NCBI GenBank assembly: GCA_026713285.1
Contig: JAPOOT010000124.1
Span: 1 to 7,330, forward strand
DNA: 7,330 bases
Origin: Gemmatimonadota bacterium
GTDB taxonomy: Bacteria > JAAXHH01
Direction: 5' to 3'
Both the position numbers and the translations under genes were made by a program. The notes below the pieces were generated by a model, which was given only the letters and a program-made list of their open reading frames with translations, made no database searches and was not told where the DNA came from. Shown here piece by piece: positions 1 through 6,863 of this stretch (the stretch's first letter is position 1; the number at the start of each line of letters is the position of its first letter).

Positions 1-798
1 ACTCCCGAGCAGATGGGGCAGCACTGGCTGCGTATACACATGCTCCACCGGAAGCATGAACTGCATGAAAGGTACCTGCTGCAACCCCGGATTCTCGATG
101 TGCTAGAAGCCCTGATCGGTCCCGATGTGTCGGCGCTCCAGACCATGTTGTTTCTCAAGCCGCCGGGACGTGAGGGCCAGGGTTACCACCAGGACGCCTA
201 CTATATCCCCACCTATCCCGATACGCTGATCGGTGCATGGCTGGCCGTGGATCCGGCGGATGAAGAGAATGGCTGCATGAAGGTCATACCGGGATCACAC
301 CATGAACCAATCTATCCGGACGAAAACAAGCTGGGCCAAAACCATACCGACGGATCCATCGAGGATCTTGCCGTGATCGCGGGCGCCAGCGCGACGGATG
401 AATCCGTGAACGGACTGACGCCTGTCGCGGCAAAATACGGTGGCCGCGAGGTGGCTGCCCGCATGGCCCCGGGCGACGTCCTGTTCTTCGACAGCCATCT
501 CCTGCACCGGTCGCACGCCAACCGGACGCAGACGCGGTTCCGCAGGGCCTTTGTAAGCCACTATTGCAACGCGAGGTCGCTGGTGCCGTGGAACCACGGC
601 GCCGAATTCGAGGGGACGACCGCGAACAATCTCCATATCCTCGCCCGGGGAAACACGCACCTTGACTACGCGTTGCCGAAGTTCGGCACCCCGTGCGACG
701 CGCTCAATCCCAGGGAGACGGCCCGGGGCGTCCGCCCGGCGCGCATGATGGGCGGCATGCCTGCTTCGACCGTAAAGGGTGTTATGGTAACACGCTGA
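1..798 (+). CDS. Phytanoyl-CoA dioxygenase (PhyH) family protein, 5' partial
   Basis: This is a non-heme Fe(II)/2-oxoglutarate-dependent oxygenase of the PhyH family, probably cytosolic; the substrate cannot be read from sequence. Counting from the ATG at 13, the facial triad is visible as H59-Q-D61 (GYHQDAYY) and the distal histidine H165 in LLHRSHAN, followed by an arginine cluster (R175, R177, R178) that should hold the 2-oxoglutarate carboxylate. The WLAVDPADEENGCMKVIPGSH stretch (about 76-96) is the typical family core strand and turn. The frame is open to base 1 (T-P-E-Q before the ATG), no ribosome binding site precedes the ATG, and about 40-60 N-terminal residues expected for the family are missing. 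The gene therefore most likely starts outside the window. It converges on sufS and shows no functional link to the SUF operon, apart from needing iron. Family call is firm; substrate unknown. Confidence 0.9.
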   Translation, partial: TPEQMGQHWLRIHMLHRKHELHERYLLQPRILDVLEALIGPDVSALQTMLFLKPPGREGQGYHQDAYYIPTYPDTLIGAWLAVDPADEENGCMKVIPGSHHEPIYPDENKLGQNHTDGSIEDLAVIAGASATDESVNGLTPVAAKYGGREVAARMAPGDVLFFDSHLLHRSHANRTQTRFRRAFVSHYCNARSLVPWNHGAEFEGTTANNLHILARGNTHLDYALPKFGTPCDALNPRETARGVRPARMMGGMPASTVKGVMVTR

Positions 799-800
799 TC

Positions 801-830
801 ACTGGCAGGCCGGGGCCTGTGATGGCTTTT
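801..830 (+). terminator. Candidate terminator after the PhyH-family gene
   Basis: Just after the dioxygenase stop codon, CAGGCC (806-811) and GGCCTG (814-819) form a GC-rich hairpin. The practical loop is about four bases, since the arms are only two bases apart. Outer ATCA/TGAT pairs extend it with a bulge. A short TTTT run (827-830) follows on the plus strand after a seven-base gap. No T-run follows the hairpin on the minus strand, so it suits the plus-strand gene better than sufS. The T-tract is weak, so this is a modest call. No better terminator for the SUF transcript is visible in the 86-base gap. Confidence 0.35.
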
Positions 831-884
831 GATGTAACCGGTGACCGAAAAGATCGTTTCAACGCGGTCGGAATGCCGCATGGC

Positions 885-2165
885 CTAAGCCCCGAAGAGA
901 TTCCGCGCCTTGTGAATGGCGGCGATCATGACATCGATCTCTTCGGAGGTGTTGTAGAAGTAGACACTTGCGCGCGCCGTAGCGCCATAGGGCGTGCCGA
1001 GTCGCCGCATCAGCGGTTGCGCGCAGTGATGCCCCGCGCGGATGGCGCCCCCCTGCCGGTCCAGCACGGTGGACAGATCGCTGGGATGCATGTCTTCCAG
1101 GTTGAAAGAAACGGCGCCTCCTCTGCCCGGCGCGTGGCCGTAGACGGTCAGACCGTCAATTTCCTCGAGCCGTCCGACCATGTAGTCCGTCAGCGCTCTT
1201 TCATGGGTATGTATCTGCTCCATGCCGACGGCGTCGAGGTAATCCACCACGTCTCCGAACACGATGGCATGGGCGATATTCGGGGTGCCTGCTTCGAATT
1301 TCTCCGGTATGTCCGCACAGGTAAACCCCTCGAGGCGGACTTCGTCGATCATCGATCCCCCGCCCATATACGGATCCATGGCTTCCAGCAGTTCCTCACG
1401 CCCGTAGAGTCCGCCGATACCGGTCGGTCCGCACATCTTGTGGCCGGAGAAGGCAAAGAAGTCGCAACCCAGACGCTGTACGTCCACCGGCATGTGAGGA
1501 ACGCTTTGCGCGGCGTCTAAGAAAACCAGCGCGCCGGCCTGGCGGGCCCGCGCTACGATTTCGTCGATGGGGTTGACGGTACCGAGCACGTTCGACATGT
1601 GCGCGAGGGCGACGATGCGCGTCTTCTCCGATATCAGCCGTTCCGCCTGGTCCATGTCGAGGGACCCGTCGTCTCGAATGTCGAAATACCGGATGACAGC
1701 GCCGGTTTCCTTCGCGAGCATCTGCCAGGGCACGATATTGCTATGGTGCTCCATGACGGACAGCACGATTTCGTCCCCTGCCCGGACGTTCTTCCGGCCC
1801 CAGGCAGTGGCGACCAGGTTTATGCCTTCGGTGGTGTTGCGGACGAAGACCAGGTTCCTGGCCGGTGCGTTGATGAATCGAGCCACCCGCTCCCGGGCGC
1901 CTTCGTAGGCATTGGTCGCTTCCTCGCTGAGCGTGTGGAGGCCGCGGTGAACGTTGGCGTTGAGCCGGGTATAGTAATCGTCGAGGGCGTCGAGCACGGC
2001 CCGGGGTTTCTGCGACGTCGCGCTGTTGTCCAGGTAGACCAGCGGTTTCCCGTGTATCCTGCGGTCCAGAATTGGAAAATCACCGCGGTAGCGCAGGGCG
2101 TGTTCGTCCGACCGGCGTACCGCCTCATCCAGTGCTCGTGGCGTCTCAACCAGCGTTTCCGACAT
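885..2165 (-). CDS. sufS: SufS, group II cysteine desulfurase
   Basis: PLP-dependent enzyme that removes sulfur from L-cysteine, giving alanine and an enzyme persulfide that feeds the SufBCD scaffold. It has 426 residues, slightly longer than the usual 406-415 because of a short N-terminal extension before GDFPILDR. Visible landmarks are YLDNSATSQKP (44-54), the ring-stacking histidine region MEHHSN (138-143), DAAQ (D217, Q220) for the cofactor pyridine and hydroxyl, the Schiff-base lysine K243 in FSGHKMCGPTG, the persulfide cysteine C381 in RAGHHCAQPLM, and R398 in the position of the substrate carboxylate arginine. The short loop around C381 and the wording of that motif match group II enzymes that work with SufU or SufE. 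The start is supported by AAGGG four bases upstream (2170-2174). It is the last gene of the operon and lies 40 bases after the sufT-like gene. No sufU or sufE is adjacent. Confidence 0.96.
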   Translation of the reverse strand: MSETLVETPRALDEAVRRSDEHALRYRGDFPILDRRIHGKPLVYLDNSATSQKPRAVLDALDDYYTRLNANVHRGLHTLSEEATNAYEGARERVARFINAPARNLVFVRNTTEGINLVATAWGRKNVRAGDEIVLSVMEHHSNIVPWQMLAKETGAVIRYFDIRDDGSLDMDQAERLISEKTRIVALAHMSNVLGTVNPIDEIVARARQAGALVFLDAAQSVPHMPVDVQRLGCDFFAFSGHKMCGPTGIGGLYGREELLEAMDPYMGGGSMIDEVRLEGFTCADIPEKFEAGTPNIAHAIVFGDVVDYLDAVGMEQIHTHERALTDYMVGRLEEIDGLTVYGHAPGRGGAVSFNLEDMHPSDLSTVLDRQGGAIRAGHHCAQPLMRRLGTPYGATARASVYFYNTSEEIDVMIAAIHKARNLFGA

Positions 2166-2185
2166 AGATCCCTTACCAGTTGGTA

Positions 2186-2217
2186 TTCAGTAGTCGATTG
2201 GGATTTCAGTAGTCGAT
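2186..2217 (-). repeat. 13-bp direct repeat at the end of sufT
   Basis: TTCAGTAGTCGAT (plus-strand reading) occurs at 2186-2198 and again at 2205-2217, a 19-base period. On the coding strand the right-hand copy is the last codons and stop of the sufT-like gene (Ile-Asp-Tyr-stop). The left-hand copy lies in the spacer before sufS and is out of frame. It looks like a small tandem duplication caused by replication slippage. It places a second stop-like triplet downstream but does not disturb either gene. Confidence 0.85.
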
Positions 2218-2520
2218 GCCAAGTTCTAGCTTGGCGTCTTCGGTCATCATGTCGATATGCCAGGTCGGTTCCCAGACGATCTCGATCAGCGCGTCCGAGA
2301 CCTGTTCCAGGTCCTTCACCTTGGTCTCCACCTCGGCGGGGAGCGACTGGGCCGCCGGACAGTTCGGCGATGTGAGCGTCATCTTGATGTTCGTCATGCC
2401 GTCCTGTTGCACGTCGATCTCGTAGATCAGTCCCATTTCGTAGATGTTGACCGGAATCTCGGGATCGTAACACGACTTCAATACGTCCACGATCTGCTCT
2501 TTTACGGCATCCGTATCCAT
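2206..2520 (-). CDS. sufT: SufT-like MIP18/DUF59 family iron-sulfur maturation protein
   Basis: Small cytosolic protein of 104 residues from the MIP18 (DUF59) family, which helps maturation or transfer of iron-sulfur clusters, especially when demand is high. Family marks are DPEIPVNIYEMGLIY (19-33), TSPNCPAAQ (50-58) with the conserved C54, and the C-terminal VWEPTWHIDMMTEDAKLELG (82-101). The last is typical of SUF-linked members and distinguishes them from the phenylacetate PaaD branch. The length fits the stand-alone single-domain form. The start has AGGAG seven bases upstream (2528-2532). It lies 31 bases after sufD and 40 before sufS, so it is translated from the same mRNA. The exact biochemical role of SufT is less settled than that of SufBCD. 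The symbol is given on family motif plus operon context. Confidence 0.9.
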   Translation of the reverse strand: MDTDAVKEQIVDVLKSCYDPEIPVNIYEMGLIYEIDVQQDGMTNIKMTLTSPNCPAAQSLPAEVETKVKDLEQVSDALIEIVWEPTWHIDMMTEDAKLELGIDY

Positions 2521-2551
2521 CCTTAAACTCCTGTAAGCGTGAATGCGCCGG

Positions 2552-3922
2552 TTATCTTCCCGCCTTGTCCCTGGCCATCGAAAGATCCCGGATCGTGGTT
2601 TCGAAAAGCGTATCCAGCGAGGACCTGACCGCGTCGATCCCGAGACGCCGAATCAGGTCCGCCGCAAACCCGTAGGTGAGTAGATTGCATGCGCTGTCGT
2701 GTGACAGACCGCGGGTTCGCAGGTAGAAAATCTGGTCTTCGTCGAGCTGGCCCACGGTGGCGCCATGGGTGCATTTCACCTGGTCCGCATAGATTTCGAG
2801 CTGCGGCTTGGTGTGTATCATCGCATCGGGCGACAGCATCAGGTTCTTGTTCAGTTGCTTGGCATCCGTTTCCTGGGCGTCCTGGTGGACGAACACTTTG
2901 CCGTTGAATACCCCGCGCGACCGGCCTTCAAGGATGCCCTTGTAAACCTCGTAGCTATCGCAGTTGGGTACGGCATGATCGATCGCGGTGTGGTTGTCCA
3001 CATGCTGATTTCCCGTAACCAGGAACAGTCCGTTCATGCGAACCACCGCGTGCTCTCCGTCGAGTCGGGCATTGGTGTCGTTGCGGGTCAGTGCGCCGCC
3101 CATGCTCATGTTGAAGGTTGAGATCCGGCCGTTCCCTTCCAGGTGCAGTTGTGTGGTGGAAAGGTGCGCGGCTCCGGCGCCTTCCCGGTTGATCCGGTAG
3201 TGATCCACGTTGCCGTCCCGGCCCACGGCGATTTCAGTCACCGCGTTGGTCAGGTAAGCCTGTTCGGTGAGCCCGGTATAGCTTTCGACCACCTTGAGGC
3301 TCGCGCCGTCGCCCGCCGCGATGAGCGTACGCGGCTGCGTGGCCAATGGCGTTTCGTGGCCGGCGGTGACGTAGTGGACGTGCACGGGCGTTTCGAGGTG
3401 CCCGCCACGGGGTACATATACGAACAGCCCATTCTCGAAGAGCGCCGAGTTCAGGGCCGTCAGGCCGGTTCGTTCAAACTCGGCATGCCGTGCAAGGTGA
3501 GGACGTATCAACTCCGGGTGTTCGACCAGCGCTTCGGCAAGGGTGCTCACCACGGCGCCGCCGGGCAGGCCGTCTACACGCGACAACGCGGGCGAGAACA
3601 CGCCGTTCACAAAAACCAGTCGGTGCCAGTCGTCCTGACCGAATTCGTAAGGCGCAAGAGCGGCCTCATCGAGTCGAGCTTCTACCGGCTCTGTGAGATA
3701 GGATGTTTCCGCGATGCCGCGGAGATCGGTGTATACCCAGTCTTCCCTGAGCGGGAAGGCAATCTCACGTGCGACCGGCATCCCCAGTTCCCTGAAGCGC
3801 GCCATGGCATCCGAGCGAATCCGGTGCAGCCACAACGGCGCGTCCTGGGACCGGACACGGTCGAAGGCTTCATAAAACGTGGTGTAACGAGCCGTCTCTG
3901 CCTGTAACATTGCTTCTGTCAT
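2552..3922 (-). CDS. sufD: SufD, Fe-S cluster scaffold subunit
   Basis: Scaffold paralogue of SufB that forms the SufB-SufC2-SufD complex, needed for iron acquisition and cluster formation at the SufB-SufD interface. It has 456 residues, within the usual 420-460 range. The N-terminal helical part (about 1-100) precedes the right-handed beta-helix core. The C-terminal family signature CTHGATVGQLDEDQIFYLRTRG runs through 384-405 and holds H386, which aligns with the E. coli SufD histidine (H360) proposed as a cluster or iron ligand. FVHQDAQETDAKQLNKNLML (344-363) is also a classic SufB/SufD segment. The start is the first ATG at the left of MTEAM; its ribosome binding site is weak (GGGAA about six bases upstream). 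A second Met at residue 5 is possible. The 28-base spacer from sufC supports coupled expression. Confidence 0.95.
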   Translation of the reverse strand: MTEAMLQAETARYTTFYEAFDRVRSQDAPLWLHRIRSDAMARFRELGMPVAREIAFPLREDWVYTDLRGIAETSYLTEPVEARLDEAALAPYEFGQDDWHRLVFVNGVFSPALSRVDGLPGGAVVSTLAEALVEHPELIRPHLARHAEFERTGLTALNSALFENGLFVYVPRGGHLETPVHVHYVTAGHETPLATQPRTLIAAGDGASLKVVESYTGLTEQAYLTNAVTEIAVGRDGNVDHYRINREGAGAAHLSTTQLHLEGNGRISTFNMSMGGALTRNDTNARLDGEHAVVRMNGLFLVTGNQHVDNHTAIDHAVPNCDSYEVYKGILEGRSRGVFNGKVFVHQDAQETDAKQLNKNLMLSPDAMIHTKPQLEIYADQVKCTHGATVGQLDEDQIFYLRTRGLSHDSACNLLTYGFAADLIRRLGIDAVRSSLDTLFETTIRDLSMARDKAGR

Positions 3923-3950
3923 TTCGTGTTCCCGTTCTCCCTGTGACCGC

Positions 3951-4715
3951 TTAACCGGCTGCTTCCACTTCCTCCCGAATCCACTCGTAACCTCGTTCTT
4001 CCAGCTGGAGGGCGAGGTCCTTTTCGCCAGACTTGACGATCCGGCCCTCGTACATGACGTGCACGTAGTCCGGCACCACGTAATCCAGCAGTCGCTGGTA
4101 GTGGGTAATGACGATCATCGCATTGTCGGCTGATCGCTGCTGGTTGATCCCGCGCGCCACGATCCGCATGGCATCGATGTCCAGGCCGGAATCGGTCTCG
4201 TCCAGAATGGACAGGGTCGGCTCGAGTACGGCCATGTGGAAGATCTCGTTGCGTTTCTTCTCGCCCCCGGAGAAGTCCTCGTTCACCGGCCGCCTCGCCA
4301 GCTCGGGGTCCATGTCGACCTGCTTCATCTTTTCATTCATCAACCGGCGGAACGCACCGGCGCTCATCTCCGACTCGCCCCGGTACTTCAGGCGCTCGTT
4401 CAGCGCGGCCCGCAGGAAGTAGGCATTGCTTACACCGGGAATCTCGACGGGATACTGAAAGGCCAGAAACATGCCTTCGTTCGCCCGTTCCTCGGGTGTC
4501 AACTCGAAGAGGTCCTTGCCATGGAACCGTACCGTGCCACCGGTCTCCGCGTATTCCTCGTGGCCGGCCAGGATTTTGCCCAGGGTACTTTTGCCGGACC
4601 CGTTGGGACCCATGATCGCGTGCACCTCGCCCCGGTCGACCGTCAGGTCGATCCCGTTTATGATGTCCAGGTCCTTGATGCCGCCGCGCAGATTACTGAT
4701 TTCAAGTAATGCCAT
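3951..4715 (-). CDS. sufC: SufC, ABC-type ATPase of the SUF complex
   Basis: Soluble ABC ATPase that binds SufB and SufD and drives their conformational change during cluster assembly. It has 254 residues, normal for the family. Every nucleotide-binding motif is present: Walker A GPNGSGKST (36-44), Q-loop Q87 in AFQYPVEIPGV, the SufC-type signature FSGGEKKRNEI (148-158), Walker B with the catalytic glutamate in LSILDETDSGLD (168-179), and the switch histidine H205 in THYQRLL. The wording GGEKKRNEI and ETDSGLDIDA is specific to SufC rather than to membrane transporter ATPases. No membrane segment is present. The spacer from sufB is the longest in the operon (57 bases, AT-rich in its middle) but contains no hairpin or convincing promoter. 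The ribosome binding site is loosely placed (GGGAG about 12 bases upstream). Confidence 0.97.
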   Translation of the reverse strand: MALLEISNLRGGIKDLDIINGIDLTVDRGEVHAIMGPNGSGKSTLGKILAGHEEYAETGGTVRFHGKDLFELTPEERANEGMFLAFQYPVEIPGVSNAYFLRAALNERLKYRGESEMSAGAFRRLMNEKMKQVDMDPELARRPVNEDFSGGEKKRNEIFHMAVLEPTLSILDETDSGLDIDAMRIVARGINQQRSADNAMIVITHYQRLLDYVVPDYVHVMYEGRIVKSGEKDLALQLEERGYEWIREEVEAAG

Positions 4716-4772
4716 GTTACGTTCCGTCTCCCGTTTATATATTGAACAGATTCCCGACTGCCGTCCGCTCCG

Positions 4773-6206
4773 TCAGCCTACGCTGCCTTCCAGGCTGATC
4801 CCCAGCAGCTTCTTCGCCTCCACGGCGAATTCCATGGGCAGTTCCTGAAACACTTCCTTGCAGAACCCGTTGATGATCATGGAAATGGCGTCTTCAGTGG
4901 ATATGCCCCGGGTCTTGCAGTAGAATAACTGGTCTTCGCTGATCCGCGCCGTAGACGCTTCGTGTTCCACGCTCGCGGTGTTATTGCCCACGTCGATATA
5001 GGGGAAAGTGTGGGCGCCGCAGCGGTCGCCGATGAGCATCGAATCGCACTGGGTATAGTTCTTGGCTCCATCGGCCTTCTTCAGCACCTGGATCCGGCCC
5101 CGGTAGACGTTCTGGCCGTTTCCGGCGGATATCCCTTTCGATACCACCGTGCTGCGCGTGTCCTTTCCCACGTGGATCATCTTGGTTCCCGTATCGGCCA
5201 CCTGCTTGTTGCGGGTCAGCGCCACGGAATAGAACTCGCCGATCGAATGGTCGCCCTGCAGGATCACGCTGGGGTACTTCCAGGTGATGGCGGAACCCGT
5301 TTCCACCTGCGTCCAGGAGATCTTGGCGTTGTCCCCCTTGCAGATTCCGCGCTTGGTCACGAAGTTGTATACGCCGCCCTTTCCCTCTTCATTGCCGGGA
5401 TACCAGTTCTGTACCGTGGAGTACTTGATCTGGGCGTCCTTCAGCGCAACCAGTTCCACGACGGCCGCGTGCAGCTGGTTCTCGTCGCGCATCGGCGCGG
5501 TACAACCCTCGAGGTAGCTGACGTAGGAGCCCTCGTCGGCAATGATCAGCGTGCGCTCGAATTGTCCCGTTCCGGCCGTGTTGATCCGGAAATAGGTGGA
5601 CAGTTCCATGGGGCACCGGACGCCGGGAGGAATGTAGCAGAAGGAACCGTCGCTGAAGACGGCCGAGTTCAGCGACGCGAAGTAGTTGTCCCGGTAGGGC
5701 ACCACGGTACCCAGGTACTTCTCCACCAGGTCGGGATGTTCCTGCGCCGCTTCCGAGAAGGAGCAGAAGATGATGCCCAGTTCGGCCAGCTTGTCCTTGA
5801 AGGTCGTGTGGACCGACACGCTGTCGAAAACCGCGTCCACGGCCACGCCCGCGAGCATTTTCTGCTCCTCCAGCGGGATACCGAGCTTGTTGTAGGTTTC
5901 CAGCAGCTCGGGATCCACCTCGTCGAGGCTGTTGAATTCCGGGGTGTTCTTCGGCGCGGCGTAATAGACGATGTCCTGGTAATCGACCGGCGGATAGGCC
6001 ATGTACTGCCAGTTGGGCTCTTTCATCTTGAGCCAGTGGCGGTACGCCTTCAGACGCCATTCCAGCAGGAACTCGGGCTCGTTCTTCTTGGCGGATATGA
6101 ACCGGATGATATCCTCGTTGAGTCCCGGCGGCGCCGTTTCCATCTCGATATCGGTAACCCAGCCTTCTTTGTATTCCTGATGGGCCAGGGTCTCAATGGC
6201 TTCCAT
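4773..6206 (-). CDS. sufB: SufB, Fe-S cluster scaffold subunit
   Basis: Main scaffold subunit of the SUF system. It accepts persulfide sulfur and, with SufD and SufC, builds the nascent cluster before transfer to carriers. It has 477 residues, within the usual 465-495. Conserved points are C235 in YLEGCTAPMRDENQLHAAVVE (the sulfur-entry cysteine, E. coli C254), C387 in TQCDSMLIG (E. coli C405) and E416 in VEHEAS (E. coli E434). The C-terminal signature ARISEDQLFYCKTRGIS (420-436) is followed by the usual INGFCKEVFQELPMEFAVEA. All assembly-site residues look intact. The start is well supported by AAGGAG at 6212-6217, five to six bases from the ATG. It lies 33 bases after the Rrf2 regulator gene and is the first structural gene. 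Confidence 0.97.
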   Translation of the reverse strand: MEAIETLAHQEYKEGWVTDIEMETAPPGLNEDIIRFISAKKNEPEFLLEWRLKAYRHWLKMKEPNWQYMAYPPVDYQDIVYYAAPKNTPEFNSLDEVDPELLETYNKLGIPLEEQKMLAGVAVDAVFDSVSVHTTFKDKLAELGIIFCSFSEAAQEHPDLVEKYLGTVVPYRDNYFASLNSAVFSDGSFCYIPPGVRCPMELSTYFRINTAGTGQFERTLIIADEGSYVSYLEGCTAPMRDENQLHAAVVELVALKDAQIKYSTVQNWYPGNEEGKGGVYNFVTKRGICKGDNAKISWTQVETGSAITWKYPSVILQGDHSIGEFYSVALTRNKQVADTGTKMIHVGKDTRSTVVSKGISAGNGQNVYRGRIQVLKKADGAKNYTQCDSMLIGDRCGAHTFPYIDVGNNTASVEHEASTARISEDQLFYCKTRGISTEDAISMIINGFCKEVFQELPMEFAVEAKKLLGISLEGSVG

Positions 6207-6211
6207 TTTCT

Positions 6212-6217
6212 CTCCTT
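6212..6217 (-). promoter_or_regulatory. Ribosome binding site of sufB
   Basis: Reading the minus strand, a full AAGGAG lies six bases before the sufB ATG (6204-6206). It fixes the sufB start and shows the host uses a standard anti-Shine-Dalgarno. Confidence 0.8.
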
Positions 6218-6239
6218 GAAACGAATGTACCCCGCCGCG

Positions 6240-6758
6240 CTAGCGGCCTATCTTGATCGTACTGCCCATCGCCTGGTCCCGCGTGGTATCCTGGGAGACC
6301 TGCTCCACCACCTCGAGTACCTTGAATTCCGACTGCAGCAGGTCCGACAGGGATATGTGATCGAGCACACCGGACAGGTACCGGGCCAGCACCGTCCAGA
6401 CGGGACGGATGGCGCATGCGTTCAGGTGCGCGCACGCATCGAGGTGACCGGAGAAATGTTCGCACATGTGGCTGTCCGGACTGGTGAGCACGACCCCGTC
6501 CTCAGAACTCAGTGCGCGCATGACTTCGCCCAGCGAAATGGCGTGCGGTTCCCGCGCCAGCGCATAGCCGCCCCGGATACCCCGCACGCTTCGGACCAGC
6601 TCCGCCCGCCTGAGGATCATCAGCAGTTTTGAAACGTAGTCCAGGGAAATGCCTTCCGATTCTGCGATTTGACGGCCCGTGACCGGGTCGCGGGAATGAT
6701 GGCGCGTAAGCTGTAGAATACAGCGCAGACCGTATTCTTCCTGGGCGGTCACTTTCAT
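6240..6758 (-). CDS. Rrf2-family transcription regulator of the suf operon, probably Fe-S sensing
   Basis: DNA-binding regulator of 172 residues in the IscR/RirA/NsrR/CymR class, and the likely autoregulator of this operon. The N-terminal winged helix begins MKVTAQEEYGLRCILQL. The HTH lies at about 27-56, with VTGRQIAESEGIS as the first helix pair and YVSKLLMILRRAELV as the recognition region. The wing is VRGIRGGYALAR (58-69). The sensor loop holds C99, C109 and C115 (C-x9-C-x5-C) with nearby H102, H105 and H111, a plausible cluster-binding set as in IscR and RirA, though the first gap is longer than in those proteins. C13 is a fourth cysteine. It is the first gene of the operon, with AAGGAG eight bases before the ATG (6767-6772) and its promoter just upstream. 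Which signal it reads (cluster status, iron or NO) cannot be told, so no symbol is given. Confidence 0.92.
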   Translation of the reverse strand: MKVTAQEEYGLRCILQLTRHHSRDPVTGRQIAESEGISLDYVSKLLMILRRAELVRSVRGIRGGYALAREPHAISLGEVMRALSSEDGVVLTSPDSHMCEHFSGHLDACAHLNACAIRPVWTVLARYLSGVLDHISLSDLLQSEFKVLEVVEQVSQDTTRDQAMGSTIKIGR

Positions 6759-6766
6759 GCCGGCGT

Positions 6767-6772
6767 CTCCTT
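6767..6772 (-). promoter_or_regulatory. Ribosome binding site of the Rrf2 regulator gene
   Basis: Reading the minus strand, AAGGAG precedes the regulator ATG (6756-6758) by eight bases. It supports the chosen start over any internal Met. Confidence 0.8.
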
Positions 6773-6804
6773 GTCAACCCTGCTCAATCCGAATTGCCTA
6801 TGTG

Positions 6805-6832
6805 AATATAGCAAACCGGACTTTTATGTCAA
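6805..6832 (-). promoter_or_regulatory. Sigma70-type promoter of the rrf2-suf operon
   Basis: On the minus strand a perfect TTGACA -35 box (6827-6832) is followed after 16 bases by TATATT (6805-6810), five of six matches to the -10 consensus. Transcription would start near 6797-6799, giving a leader of about 40 bases before the regulator ATG. It sits in an AT-rich pocket in otherwise GC-rich DNA. No other promoter of this quality is seen between here and the end of sufS, which fits a single operon transcript. Confidence 0.8.
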
Positions 6833-6837
6833 GTATT
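6812..6837 (-). promoter_or_regulatory. Candidate Rrf2/IscR-type operator over the -35 box
   Basis: Minus-strand half-site AATACTTGAC (6828-6837) faces GTCCGGTTTG (6812-6821) across six bases (ATAAAA), forming an imperfect inverted repeat (7 of 10 arm positions pair). The left arm matches the IscR type 1 pattern ATASYYGAC exactly, and the GTC core of the right arm is also kept. The gap between GAC and GTC is one base shorter than in the E. coli consensus. It covers the -35 box and spacer, so binding would block RNA polymerase. This suggests autorepression by the adjacent regulator, which is inference. Confidence 0.5.
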
Positions 6838-6845
6838 AAAATAGA

Positions 6846-6863
6846 CATACCCGTACCGGTATG
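6846..6863. repeat. Perfect 6-bp inverted repeat upstream of the suf promoter
   Basis: CATACC (6846-6851) and GGTATG (6858-6863) are separated by CGTACC, and the core TACCGGTA (6854-6861) is itself a palindrome. It lies 14 bases upstream of the -35 box, where an activator or a second repressor dimer could bind. No known motif is recognised. Confidence 0.45.

Noticed and set aside
1..798. Considered whether the dioxygenase is part of an iron or sulfur pathway linked to SUF
   Set aside because: It is on the opposite strand, convergent, with its own probable terminator. PhyH-family genes are widespread with diverse substrates, so adjacency alone is not evidence.
831..884. A possible minus-strand terminator for the suf operon from GACCG/CGGTC arms (846-875 area)
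   Set aside because: Only five paired bases across a 17-base loop and no T-run in the right place.
693..1520. A 275-codon plus-strand frame running from the dioxygenase gene into sufS
   Set aside because: It overlaps the firm dioxygenase gene in another frame and is antisense to sufS. No domain is seen, so it is a shadow frame.
3143..3907. A 254-codon plus-strand frame antisense to sufD
   Set aside because: It lies entirely within sufD, whose family motifs are clear; the antisense product has no recognisable motif.
4962..6632. A 556-codon plus-strand open frame antisense to sufB and the regulator gene
   Set aside because: It covers two clearly real genes on the other strand, runs across their boundary, lacks any recognisable domain and is rich in Val, His, Arg, Gly and Leu. 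This is what antisense reading of GC-rich coding DNA gives.
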